A stretch of 64,000 nt of DNA from JAYOEY01 sp038120295 (lineage in GTDB: Bacteria > Pseudomonadota > Alphaproteobacteria > MPNO01 > UBA2964): positions 8,100 to 72,099 of the forward strand of contig JAYOLL010000019.1 of the NCBI GenBank assembly GCA_038120295.1. Direction: 5' to 3'. Positions 25,852-34,102 of the stretch are shown here, piece by piece. Each line of letters opens with the position of its first letter. The stretch's first letter is position 1. Position numbers and translations under genes: made by a program. The notes beneath the pieces were generated by a model. The model ran no database searches, was not told where the DNA came from, and saw only the letters and a list, made by a program, of their open reading frames with translations.

Positions 25852-26594
25852 TCCTGTTCCCCGCCATCGATCTTAAGGACGGCGTCTGCGTACGTCTTGT
25901 GCGCGGCGATATGGCGCGCGCCACCATCTTTAACGCCGATCCGGCCTCGCAGGCCCGGGAATTCCAGACCGCCGGCTGCCAGTGGCTGCATATGGTCGAT
26001 CTCAACGGCGCTTTCGAGGGACATCCCGTCAACGCAGATGCGGTGGTGCGGACGATCGAAGCGATCGACATCCCCATTCAGCTTGGCGGGGGCATCCGCG
26101 ACCGGAAGATTTTCGACCACTGGATCGACGCGGGTGTAAGCCGCGTGGTGCTTGGCACCGCTGCGCTGTCCGACCCGGATTTCGCCTTCGCCGTCTGCCG
26201 CGATCATCCCGGCAAGGTGGTGGTTGCTATCGATTCGCGCGACGGAAACGTCTCGGTCGAGGGCTGGACGAAAGATTCCGGGGTGCGTGCGCTCGATCTT
26301 GCGCTCCGTTTCGAGGACAGCGGCGCAGGCGCGATCCTCTATACCGATATCGACCGCGACGGCGCGATGGGGGGCGTGAATGTGGAGGCGACCGTCGATC
26401 TTGCCTTTGCTCTGACTACGCCGGTAATCGCATCGGGCGGCGTGTCTTCGCTCGACGATCTGCGCGAGCTGAAATCCTACGAGCATGCCGGGATCGAGGG
26501 CGTGATCTGCGGTCGCGCGCTCTATGACGGGCGCATCGATCCGGTGGATGCGCTGGCCATCCTTTCCGGCGAAGCGGACGGCGACGGGGACTGA
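25848..26594 (+). CDS. hisA: Phosphoribosylformimino-AICAR isomerase HisA
   Basis: A 248-residue (beta/alpha)8 barrel. Catalytic Asp lies in FPAIDLKDG and a second in YTDIDRDGAM. Phosphate-binding glycines are in QLGGGIRD and ASGGVSSLDDL. It converts ProFAR to PRFAR for HisF. It starts in an ATGA overlap with the acetyltransferase gene and ends one base before hisF. Confidence 0.96.
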   Translation: MILFPAIDLKDGVCVRLVRGDMARATIFNADPASQAREFQTAGCQWLHMVDLNGAFEGHPVNADAVVRTIEAIDIPIQLGGGIRDRKIFDHWIDAGVSRVVLGTAALSDPDFAFAVCRDHPGKVVVAIDSRDGNVSVEGWTKDSGVRALDLALRFEDSGAGAILYTDIDRDGAMGGVNVEATVDLAFALTTPVIASGGVSSLDDLRELKSYEHAGIEGVICGRALYDGRIDPVDALAILSGEADGDGD

Positions 26595-26595
26595 C

Positions 26596-27363
26596 ATGCT
26601 CAAGATGCGCGTCATCCCCTGTCTCGACGTCAAGGACGGGCGTACCGTAAAGGGCGTTAATTTCGTCGATTTGATCGACGCCGGGGATCCGGTCGAACAG
26701 GCGCGGCTCTATGACGAGGCGGGCGCCGACGAACTCTGCTTTCTCGATATTACGGCGAGCCACGAGAATCGCGACACGCTGTTCGATGTGGTCAACCGCA
26801 CGGCGGAACAGTGCTTCATGCCGCTCACCGTCGGCGGCGGCGTGCGCGCGGTTGAGGATATCCGCAAGTTGCTGCTGGCCGGCGCGGACAAGGTTTCGAT
26901 CAACACGGCTGCGGTTTCGCGTCCCGACTTCGTTCACGAGGCGGCTGAGAAATTCGGCTCGCAATGTATCGTGGTGGCCATCGATGCCAAGCAGACAGCA
27001 CCCGGCAAGTGGGAGATCTTCACCCATGGCGGGCGCAATCCGACCGGTCTCGACGCGGTCGAGTGGGCCGGTCGTATGGAGTCGCTCGGCGCCGGCGAAA
27101 TCCTGCTGACTTCGATGGACCGCGACGGGACGAAATCCGGTTTCGATGTCGCGCTGACCCGCGCCATCGCGGATTCGATCCGTATCCCGGTGATCGCCTC
27201 GGGCGGCGTCGGGACGCTGGACCATATGGTCGAAGGTATTCGCGACGGGCATGCGACCGCCGTGCTCGCCGCCTCTATTTTCCATTTCGGCACCTACACC
27301 ATCGCAGAGGCCAAGGCGCATATGGAAGCCGCAGGGGTCGCGGTCCGGCCGGTTGCGGGGTAG
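26596..27363 (+). CDS. hisF: Imidazole glycerol phosphate synthase, cyclase subunit HisF
   Basis: A 255-residue (beta/alpha)8 barrel paralogous to HisA. The motifs IPCLDVKDGRTVKGVNF and LLTSMDRDGTKSGFD contain the two catalytic aspartates. It forms a channelled complex with HisH to produce IGP and AICAR. ATG 26596 follows the hisA stop directly; a second ATG three codons in is also possible. Confidence 0.97.
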   Translation: MLKMRVIPCLDVKDGRTVKGVNFVDLIDAGDPVEQARLYDEAGADELCFLDITASHENRDTLFDVVNRTAEQCFMPLTVGGGVRAVEDIRKLLLAGADKVSINTAAVSRPDFVHEAAEKFGSQCIVVAIDAKQTAPGKWEIFTHGGRNPTGLDAVEWAGRMESLGAGEILLTSMDRDGTKSGFDVALTRAIADSIRIPVIASGGVGTLDHMVEGIRDGHATAVLAASIFHFGTYTIAEAKAHMEAAGVAVRPVAG

Positions 27364-27372
27364 GATCGCACC

Positions 27373-27705
27373 ATGAAAGAGCCCAAAGCCGATATCGAGG
27401 TTCTCAAGCGACTCTTCGCCGTTATCGAATCGCGGCGCGGCGAAGACGCGGCGACCTCCTACACCGCGAAACTGCTGGCGGGCGGGCCGCAGGACGCGGC
27501 GAAGAAACTCGGTGAGGAAGCGGTCGAGACGGCGCTTGCCGCGGCGACCGGAGATGCCCGTCAGACGATCCATGAGAGCGCAGACCTGCTCTATCACCTG
27601 ATGGTGCTGTGGGCGGCGAGCGGCGTCGCGCCTGACGATGTCTGGGCCGAGCTTGCGCGGCGCGAAGGCACCTCGGGGATCGAGGAAAAAGCGAGTCGTA
27701 AATAA
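27373..27705 (+). CDS. hisE: Phosphoribosyl-ATP pyrophosphatase
   Basis: A 110-residue all-alpha pyrophosphohydrolase with the metal-binding motif KLGEEAVETALAA and SADLLYHLMVLWA. It removes pyrophosphate from PR-ATP. It is the last gene of the his cluster. A perfect 8-bp hairpin at 27706-27726 follows the stop, without a strong T run. Confidence 0.95.
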   Translation: MKEPKADIEVLKRLFAVIESRRGEDAATSYTAKLLAGGPQDAAKKLGEEAVETALAAATGDARQTIHESADLLYHLMVLWAASGVAPDDVWAELARREGTSGIEEKASRK

Positions 27706-27747
27706 ACCGCGCTCCTGAAGCGCGGTATCGCCCGTTCAAAATTTCGA

Positions 27748-27881
27748 GGCCCACTCCCCCACCCGACCACAGGTCTTTGATTTGCCCGCCGCCGCCGGCC
27801 ACCCCGGCGGGCGTTGAGGGTTGGTGTGGCGGCTCGGCGTCCGCCGGAATATAAAAGCGTGGCCGGGTGGGGGAGTGGGCC
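27748..27881. repeat. Composite palindromic repeat: family B arms around a nested family A hairpin (copy 2)
   Basis: Perfect 18-bp outer arms (27748-27765 with 27864-27881) enclose 98 bases. Inside lies a second hairpin, 27804-27817 with 27834-27847, of 14 pairs (three G-U in RNA). Its 16-base loop at 27818-27833 is identical to the one at 4067-4082. The outer arm sequence closely resembles that of the palindrome at 29706-29769. It fills the gap between hisE and the HIT gene and contains no gene. Confidence 0.85.
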
Positions 27882-27902
27882 GGGGCAGCAACGGAGAAAA
27901 AT

Positions 27903-28304
27903 ATGGCCAGCTACGATACAGACAATATCTTCGCAAAAATCCTGCGCGGCGAAATTCCCTGCAGCAAGGTACACGAAACCGATCACGCGCTGGCGTTTCA
28001 CGACATCAACCCGCAGGCGCCGGTGCATGTGCTGGTGATCCCCAAGGGGCCGTATGTCTCGATGGACGATTTCACCGCCGAGGCCAGCGAGGCGGAGATC
28101 GCCGGGTTCTGGCGCGCGGTGGGCGAGACGGCCCGCATCCTCGGCGTCCATGAATCCGGCTATCGCACGCTCGCCAATCACGGCCGCAACGCCCACCAGG
28201 AAGTGATGCATCTCCACATACACATTCTCGGCGACAAGCCGCTCGGCCCGATGCTGGAAGGCGGCTCGGTGCCGCCCGACGGGCTTTACAGCCGGGAAAG
28301 CTGA
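27903..28304 (+). CDS. HIT family protein
   Basis: A 133-residue histidine-triad nucleotide-binding protein. It has FAKILRGEIPCSKVHE at the N-terminus and the catalytic triad motif HLHIHILG near residue 102. HIT proteins of this HINT branch hydrolyse purine nucleoside phosphoramidates. ATG 27903 is chosen because GGAG lies just upstream and homologues begin here. Confidence 0.95.
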   Translation: MASYDTDNIFAKILRGEIPCSKVHETDHALAFHDINPQAPVHVLVIPKGPYVSMDDFTAEASEAEIAGFWRAVGETARILGVHESGYRTLANHGRNAHQEVMHLHIHILGDKPLGPMLEGGSVPPDGLYSRES

Positions 28305-28310
28305 TCCCCG

Positions 28311-28841
28311 ATGGCTGAGGCGATGCGCCCACGCGAGTTCATGGCGCGGGCGCTTGCGCTGGCGGACCGGACAGCTGCCGGTGGACACGGCAACCGGTTC
28401 GGCGCTGTTATTGTGAAGGACGGCAGCATCGTCGGCGAAGGCGCCAACCGTATCCACGCCGACCATGACCCCACCGCCCACGGCGAAGTAAGAGCGATCC
28501 AGGATGCCTGCCGCAGGCTGGGAACGCGGGACCTCTCCGGCGCGGTGATCTATACCAGTGGCGGCGCGCCCTGCCCGATGTGCGAGACTGCCTGCTACTG
28601 GGCCGGGCTGGATCGCATCTTCCATGGCGACGATAATGAATTGGTGAATTTAACGGGCGCGCTATATTGTAATCATCTGAAATTGTACTCATTCTGCCTC
28701 CCCTACATCGGCCTGCGGTCGTGGCGTGAGTTGAAGCGGGTCTCGATCGCGTCCCAGAGAAGTTTCTCGATATGGATGCCGTCGAGCGCGTTGATTTCCT
28801 GGATGCCGGTCGGGCTGGTGACGTTGATCTCGGTCAGGTAG
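28311..28841 (+). CDS. Nucleoside deaminase family protein with aberrant 3' end
   Basis: Residues 1-110 form a cytidine/deoxycytidylate-type deaminase domain with both zinc motifs: AHGEVRAI and PCPMCETACYWAG. The catalytic Glu and the His/Cys zinc ligands are intact. After residue 110 (about base 28640) homology stops. The DNA becomes AT-rich for about 60 bases and the frame then runs antisense through the end of gshB. The C-terminal helix and strand expected of the family are therefore missing or replaced. The true product may be truncated and inactive. Overlaps gshB by 139 bases on the opposite strand. Confidence 0.6.
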   Translation: MAEAMRPREFMARALALADRTAAGGHGNRFGAVIVKDGSIVGEGANRIHADHDPTAHGEVRAIQDACRRLGTRDLSGAVIYTSGGAPCPMCETACYWAGLDRIFHGDDNELVNLTGALYCNHLKLYSFCLPYIGLRSWRELKRVSIASQRSFSIWMPSSALISWMPVGLVTLISVR

Positions 28842-29668
28842 TCGCCGATCACGTCGATACCGACGAAGATCAGCCCGCGCTCGGCCAGCGCCGGACCGAT
28901 GGCTTCGCAGATCTCGCTTTCGCGGGTGGTCAGCTCGGTCTTGAGCGCGGAACCCCCGGCGTGGAAATTGGCGCGCGCGTCGCCCTGCGCCGGAATGCGC
29001 GACACGCCGCCCGCCGGGACGCCGTCGACAAGGATGATCCGCTTGTCGCCCTGCCGCACTTCCGGCAGGTAGCGCTGGATGATGATCGGCTCGCGATATT
29101 TCTGGGTGAACATTTCCAGCAGCGCGCCGAGATTCTCGTCGTCGGGCGTAATGTGGAACACGTCGGCGCCGCCGTTACCGAACAGCGGCTTGACGATGAT
29201 GTCCTTGTGCTCGCGCCGGAATTCCTCGATCTCGCGCCGGTCGGAGGTGATCAGGGTGGGCGGCAGCACCCCGTCGAAATGGGTGACGAACAGTTTCTCC
29301 GGCGCGTTGCGTACATGGATCGGGTCGTTCACCACCAGCGTGTCGGGGTGGATATGCTCAAGCAGGTGCGTGGCGGTGATATAGGCCATGTCGAACGGTG
29401 GGTCCTGCCGCATAAGGACGACGTCGACCCCCGACAGATCGACCGACTCGCCTGTGCCCATCGTAAAATGGTTGCCCTTTTCCCGGCGAACTTCCAGAGG
29501 CCTTGCATGGGCGTAGACCCGCCCGTCGCGGAACGACAGCTCCGACGGCAGATAATGGAACAGCGCATGGCCGCGCGCCTGCGCCTCCATCGCCAGCATG
29601 AAGCTGGAATCGGCATCGATATTGATGCTTTCGATCGGGTCCATCTGAATGGCGACGGCAAGGCTCAT
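28703..29668 (-). CDS. gshB: Glutathione synthetase
   Basis: A 321-residue ATP-grasp ligase joining gamma-glutamylcysteine and glycine. It starts AVAIQMDPIESINIDADSSF. The ATP-grasp part has DIIVKPLFGNGGADVF, EPIIIQRYLPEVRQGDKR and GDYLTEINVTSPTG. I chose ATG 29666-29668 from homologue starts; the frame stays open 25 codons further upstream through the adjacent palindrome. The C-terminus has an extra dozen basic residues. Confidence 0.95.
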   Translation of the reverse strand: MSLAVAIQMDPIESINIDADSSFMLAMEAQARGHALFHYLPSELSFRDGRVYAHARPLEVRREKGNHFTMGTGESVDLSGVDVVLMRQDPPFDMAYITATHLLEHIHPDTLVVNDPIHVRNAPEKLFVTHFDGVLPPTLITSDRREIEEFRREHKDIIVKPLFGNGGADVFHITPDDENLGALLEMFTQKYREPIIIQRYLPEVRQGDKRIILVDGVPAGGVSRIPAQGDARANFHAGGSALKTELTTRESEICEAIGPALAERGLIFVGIDVIGDYLTEINVTSPTGIQEINALDGIHIEKLLWDAIETRFNSRHDRRPM

Positions 29669-29705
29669 ATTGGTGGCTCTCTTTTCGTTCGCCGGCCATA
29701 GCCAG

Positions 29706-29769
29706 CCCGCTCCCCCTCCCGACCACCCACAGGATACTCGCACTGGGTGGTCGGGAGGGGGAGCGGGCC
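29706..29769. repeat. Long perfect palindrome, family B, between gshB and a SirB1-like gene
   Basis: A perfect 25-bp inverted repeat (29706-29730 with 29745-29769) with a 14-base loop. Its arm shares the pattern GCCC(A/G)CTCCCCC(A/T)CCCGACCAC with the outer arm at 27748-27765, so the two belong to one family. In either orientation it lies between the SirB1-like stop and the gshB start and would form a very stable RNA hairpin. Confidence 0.88.
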
Positions 29770-29784
29770 GGAGCCGCGCATATT

Positions 29785-30633
29785 TTAGTTAAGCCGCTGG
29801 CGCACCTGGCGCAAGAGGGCGTCGGCCTCGGCGCGTTGCGCGTCTCCCGGTCCGGTGGCGAGGAACGCCTCAAGCGCGCTGGCCGCCCGGCGCAGTTCGC
29901 CGGTGCGCGCGCGGCAGGCGCCGGCTTCGAGCAGCAGGCCGGTCTCGTCCGGCGCGATCAGCAGCATACGGTCGATGATCTCTCCCCCGCGCACCGCATC
30001 GCCATCGGCGATGGCGCGCACCTTGATGTTGTTGAGCAGCCTGATCAGCGTCGCGCGATTGCCTATTGGCGCGTAGTGCTCGGGCTGCATTTCCGCGTCG
30101 ATGCCCGCCATCTGTTTCAGCAGGCCGCGCAGATCGGCCGCCGACCGCTGCATACCGCCATGGAAAGGATCGAGGATAACGCGCCCCGCCCCCTGTTCGA
30201 GCCGGATCAGAAAATGACCGGGAAAATTGATCCCGATTGCGTTCCAGCCCAGACGGCGGGCGACGTCCAAATAGAGTAAGGCGAGCGCGACCGGCAGGCC
30301 TTTGCGCCGGTCCATCACCGCAATAAGATCTGCGTTCCTCGGGTCATCGTAGGTATCGGCATCGCCCGCGAACGCGTACTCGCCGGCAAGAACATCGCCC
30401 AGCGCGCCTGCCCGGCGGTCGAGATCGTGCCGCTCCGACACGGGAATCTTCCGGGATACCGCTGCCGCGATATCGCCCAGCATCATGCGATACGGGGTAA
30501 GGTCCGCGTCTTCCCGGTCGAGCGCCGCGATCGCCAGCGCGGTGTCGGCCAGGTCGATATCCTCGTCCGCCATGCCGCCCACGGCGCGCAGCGTTTCTTC
30601 ATAGAGAGCGGCAGGGATGGCAGGGTCGGTCAA
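29785..30633 (-). CDS. SirB1/transglutaminase-like plus TPR protein
   Basis: A 282-residue protein of the SirB1 family. It has a transglutaminase-like core with RKGLPVALALLYLDVARRLGWNAIGINFPGHFLI and DPFHGG at residues 115-180, and TPR-like helices at the C-terminus. The catalytic Cys of true transglutaminases is not evident. Function unknown. The TTG at 30631-30633 overlaps the upstream gene's TGA stop (TTGA) and is the most economical start. Confidence 0.82.
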   Translation of the reverse strand: MTDPAIPAALYEETLRAVGGMADEDIDLADTALAIAALDREDADLTPYRMMLGDIAAAVSRKIPVSERHDLDRRAGALGDVLAGEYAFAGDADTYDDPRNADLIAVMDRRKGLPVALALLYLDVARRLGWNAIGINFPGHFLIRLEQGAGRVILDPFHGGMQRSAADLRGLLKQMAGIDAEMQPEHYAPIGNRATLIRLLNNIKVRAIADGDAVRGGEIIDRMLLIAPDETGLLLEAGACRARTGELRRAASALEAFLATGPGDAQRAEADALLRQVRQRLN

Positions 30634-31277
30634 TTCGCCGCTTTCGGGTCCTGTTTCCGACCCTTGTCCCGATTGACCGGCCGCTGTGGATCGTCCTTCA
30701 GGATCACATGGCTGACGACGCGTCGAACATACCGGATTGCGCGCGCGTGATCCCGCACCCGGTCGCGTTCTGCGGCGTTCTGCGCGATGCCCAGAAGATA
30801 GACCGTGCCGGCGACTGTTTCGATCGCGTAGTTGATGGCAAACACGTTCTGGTCCAGCGTCAGCCGCCCGCGCAGCTGTCCGGAAATCCAGCCGTCGCGC
30901 GCCAGATTGTCGCCGCCGTCGCCCTTGACCACGCGGGTCTCGTTGATGATCTCCCGCACGCCCTTCGCCCGCCATCCCAGGCGAATGGCTTCGTCGCGCA
31001 GCTTTGCATCGTCTGTAACGCCGGTGACCAGAACGCGTCCTTCGGAGACATTGGTGCTGAACGTGGCCAGCATCTTTTCGCTGTGATCGAGCCAGAGACT
31101 GTTGATTGTCACCTTGATGCGGGTGTCGACCGCCGCCTGCTGCAGGCCGCGTTCTTCCATCGCGGCGGTGGCGGCGGTTGCGCCCGCCCCGATTACGACA
31201 CTTGCGCAGCCCGAGAGGCCGCCACCCGCGCAGGCGGCCAGCAGCACCGCAGTCAGAATTCGGCCAATCGGTTTCAT
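30630..31277 (-). CDS. BON-domain lipoprotein (OsmY/YraP/DolP-like)
   Basis: A 215-residue protein with a lipoprotein signal peptide ending in lipobox LSGC (Cys24), followed by two BON domains (about residues 48-115 and 125-195). Double-BON lipoproteins such as DolP sit at the outer membrane and help maintain its integrity. It is translationally coupled to the SirB1-like gene. Placement next to yraN and rsmI mirrors the E. coli rsmI–lpoA–yraN–diaA–dolP region. Confidence 0.9.
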   Translation of the reverse strand: MKPIGRILTAVLLAACAGGGLSGCASVVIGAGATAATAAMEERGLQQAAVDTRIKVTINSLWLDHSEKMLATFSTNVSEGRVLVTGVTDDAKLRDEAIRLGWRAKGVREIINETRVVKGDGGDNLARDGWISGQLRGRLTLDQNVFAINYAIETVAGTVYLLGIAQNAAERDRVRDHARAIRYVRRVVSHVILKDDPQRPVNRDKGRKQDPKAAN

Positions 31278-31309
31278 CGCGTCCTCATGGATCCGTATTT
31301 TGCCGCGCC

Positions 31310-31672
31310 TTACGACTCACGCCAAGCATCCGGATGATGGTGCGGCAGCGCGCCGGGCGTCGCCGTGACCAGATCGAATCGCAGGTCGCAGTCCCGGTGT
31401 TCGGCGTGCTGTTGCAAAAAGGCCAGGGCGGCGCGCTGTATGCGCTGTCGCTGTCGCGCCGTGATGGCGGAAAGCGCCTCTTCTTCCGATCCGCGCGCCT
31501 TGACCTCGACGAACGCCACCAGCCGGCCGCGACGGGCGACGACATCGATTTCGCCCGAAGGCGTGCGAAATCGCCGGGCCAGAATACGATACCCCTTGAG
31601 CCGCAGGAGCCAGATCGCGGCGCGCTCGGCGTTTCGGCCGATGCGCTCGCGCCGCTGGCGTTCAGCCTTCAT
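31310..31672 (-). CDS. yraN: UPF0102 / YraN endonuclease-like protein
   Basis: A 120-residue protein with a Holliday-junction-resolvase-like PD-(D/E)xK core: GEIDVVARRG then VAFVEVKAR supplies the Asp, Glu and Lys. Biochemical role unproven. It overlaps the end of rsmI by 11 bases, the usual arrangement. Confidence 0.93.
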   Translation of the reverse strand: MKAERQRRERIGRNAERAAIWLLRLKGYRILARRFRTPSGEIDVVARRGRLVAFVEVKARGSEEEALSAITARQRQRIQRAALAFLQQHAEHRDCDLRFDLVTATPGALPHHHPDAWRES

Positions 31673-32606
31673 CGGCCTCGTCGCGGAGTTCCAGCGCGCG
31701 GGAGTAAAGCGTCTTGCGCGGAAGTCCGGTCGCGGCGGCTACTTCCGTGGCCGCGTCGCGAACGCCGAGCCGGTCCAGAGCAACCCGAAGCATTACGTCG
31801 ATGTCCGCGTCGCCGGGCGGTGGAGCCTCCGCCGGCGGGCCGATCACCAGAGCGATTTCGCCGCGAAACTCTTCGCCATCGGCCGCCTCGGCCAGCGCCT
31901 CCAGCGTCCCTCGCCGGAATTCCTCGTACCGCTTGGTCAGCTCGCGCGCGATTGCGGCCTCCCGCGGCCCCAGAATATCCGCCATATCGCGCAGGCAGGC
32001 ACCGAGCCGGTTGGGGCTTTCGTAAAACACCAGCGTCGCCGGAATGGCGGCCAGCGCCGCCAGCGCCTCGCGCCGTGCTTTTTCCCTCGATGGCAGGAAG
32101 CCGGCAAACAGGAACCTGTCTGTCGGCAGGCCGGATGCGGTCAAAGCGGCGAGCGCCGCCGACGGGCCGGGAGCGGGAATCACGGGGACGCCCTCCGCCA
32201 GCGCGGCCTGTACCAGCCGGTATCCCGGGTCGGAGAGCAGCGGCGTGCCGGCATCGGACACCAGCGCCACAATCCCGCCGCCTTTGAGGCGTTCAATCAG
32301 CATCGGACCTGCCCGGTCCGCATTATGTTCGTGATAGGGAGTCAGCGGCGTGTCGAGGTTAAAGGCCGATTTCAGCTTGCCCGAAACCCGCGTGTCCTCG
32401 CAGGCGATGACGTCCGCGCGGGCGAGCGTTGCGATGGCGCGAAGCGTCATGTCGGCAAGATTGCCGATCGGCGTCGCGACGAGATGCAGCCCGGCGGGGA
32501 CGGGCGCGGTCTCCAGTTTACTTGCAGCCGCAGCGGCGATATGACCATCCAATGAGCTGGACAGTTTTTCGTCGGGTTTTTTCTCCTCGGCCGATCCTTG
32601 CGGCAT
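31662..32606 (-). CDS. rsmI: 16S rRNA (cytidine1402-2'-O)-methyltransferase
   Basis: A 314-residue SAM-dependent methyltransferase of the tetrapyrrole-methylase fold. It has GLHLVATPIGNLADMTLRA at residues 39-57, CEDTRVSGKLK, and LVSDAGTPLLSDPG. The first 35 residues are not conserved. From ATG 32606 it would overlap the divergent LppC-like gene by 55 bases at the 5' ends; a TTG at 32550-32552 would reduce this. Confidence 0.94.
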   Translation of the reverse strand: MPQGSAEEKKPDEKLSSSLDGHIAAAAASKLETAPVPAGLHLVATPIGNLADMTLRAIATLARADVIACEDTRVSGKLKSAFNLDTPLTPYHEHNADRAGPMLIERLKGGGIVALVSDAGTPLLSDPGYRLVQAALAEGVPVIPAPGPSAALAALTASGLPTDRFLFAGFLPSREKARREALAALAAIPATLVFYESPNRLGACLRDMADILGPREAAIARELTKRYEEFRRGTLEALAEAADGEEFRGEIALVIGPPAEAPPPGDADIDVMLRVALDRLGVRDAATEVAAATGLPRKTLYSRALELRDEADEG

Positions 32607-34102
32607 CCTCGGCGGTCCTTTTGCTGGGCCTCGCAGGCTGCGAGTCGCCCAACGTTAAGAACCGCCCCACTGTCACGCAAGCGCCGGCATCGCAAACCCC
32701 TGCCGGAAAATCTTCTGCGAAGCCGCCTGAAATCGCTTCCCTGCCGCCCGCCGAAACCGTCCCGCCCGTTCAGGAGCCTACGATCCCTGCGCCCGGCGTG
32801 GTGCTGACCCCGCCCGAAGGAATTGTCGAGCGCGTCCCCGTCGGTCTGCTCCTGCCGCTGTCGGGCGACGCGGCAGAGCTCGGCAATTCGCTGCTGGAAG
32901 CGGCGCAGCTCGCCTTGTTCGAGGTGGCGGGAAAGAAATTCGAACTCGTGCCGCGAGACACGATGGGCACGCCCGAAGGCGCGCGCGCGGCTGCCGAGGC
33001 GGCGCTCGATTCAGGCGCGCAATTCATTCTTGGTCCCGTTTTCGCGGCGGTGGCGCGGGCGACCGTCCCCGTGACCCAGGCGAGATCGGTGGCGCAGATC
33101 GCCTTCACCAACGATCGCACCGCCGCAGGGCCGGATTCCTATGTCATCGGGCTGCTGCCGGAGCAGCGCGTCGAGCGGGTCGTGGCCCATGCGGCGTCTC
33201 GGGGCGTGATCCGCTTCGCAGCCCTGATTCCCGAAGGCGAGTTCGGTGACCGGGTGGTCGCCGATTACCAGCAGGCCGTCGCGCGCGCCGGCGGCGAACT
33301 GGTGCGCATCGCACGCTATGCGCCGACCACCGAAGCCATGACGGCGTCGATCAAGCGACTCGGCGATTACGATGCCAGGCGGGGAGCCCTCATAGCGCGG
33401 CGTCAGGCGTTGCAGGCAGCGGGAGACGCAAAGTCCCTGCGGGAGCTGAAAGCGCTGGAGAAGCGGGAAACGCTGGGCGATGTTGCGTTCGACGCGGTGC
33501 TGCTGCTGGAAACCGGCGCGGCCCTCAACGCCGTCGCACCTTTGCTGCCTTATTACAAAATCGATACGCGGAAGGTGCGTGTGCTGGGCATTCATGACTG
33601 GTCCGCGCTGGAGCTGCGCCGCGAGGCGGCGCTCGCCGGCGCGTGGTTCGCCGCGCCCGACCCCGAAGTTCTGGCTGCCTTCGCAGAACGCTTCGGCAAG
33701 ATCTACGGCAAGCCGCCGCACCCGCTGGCGTCGCTTGCCTACGATGCGACGGCGCTCGCCGCTGTGCTGGCCGAAGGAGAGGCCCCCGCCTTTACGGCTG
33801 ACCGGCTGACCGTTGCTCATGGTTTCGCAGGCTCGACGGGCCTTTTCCGGTTCGCTCCAAGCGGGCGGGTCGAACACCGTTTCGCGGTCATGGAAGTCCA
33901 GCCCGACGCCGTTCGCGTGATTGCACCGGCACCCACCAGTTTTGCAGTAACTGACGCCCCCTCGGTCGATGGCGCGGTTGAATCGCCTGCGGATCCTTCG
34001 GTTCAGGGAACAGGCGCGGAGGCCCTGCCGACGATCGACAGCGCGGGCGCGGCCGGCAGCTCTGCCGTTTCTACCCCAGAAGCGCCGCCAGCACCGCGTT
34101 AA
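32552..34102 (+). CDS. Penicillin-binding protein activator LpoA/LppC-like lipoprotein
   Basis: A 516-residue lipoprotein. The signal peptide ends in lipobox LAGC (Cys31), then a Pro-rich linker (35-85) and a periplasmic-binding-protein-like domain (VPVGLLLPLSGDAAELG onward, about 95-450). The C-terminal tail is Ala/Pro/Ser-rich. Related to E. coli LpoA, which activates PBP1a from the outer membrane, but with only the amino-acid-receptor-like half. Divergent from rsmI, convergent with hemW (32-base overlap). Confidence 0.88.
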   Translation: MSWTVFRRVFSPRPILAASSAVLLLGLAGCESPNVKNRPTVTQAPASQTPAGKSSAKPPEIASLPPAETVPPVQEPTIPAPGVVLTPPEGIVERVPVGLLLPLSGDAAELGNSLLEAAQLALFEVAGKKFELVPRDTMGTPEGARAAAEAALDSGAQFILGPVFAAVARATVPVTQARSVAQIAFTNDRTAAGPDSYVIGLLPEQRVERVVAHAASRGVIRFAALIPEGEFGDRVVADYQQAVARAGGELVRIARYAPTTEAMTASIKRLGDYDARRGALIARRQALQAAGDAKSLRELKALEKRETLGDVAFDAVLLLETGAALNAVAPLLPYYKIDTRKVRVLGIHDWSALELRREAALAGAWFAAPDPEVLAAFAERFGKIYGKPPHPLASLAYDATALAAVLAEGEAPAFTADRLTVAHGFAGSTGLFRFAPSGRVEHRFAVMEVQPDAVRVIAPAPTSFAVTDAPSVDGAVESPADPSVQGTGAEALPTIDSAGAAGSSAVSTPEAPPAPR

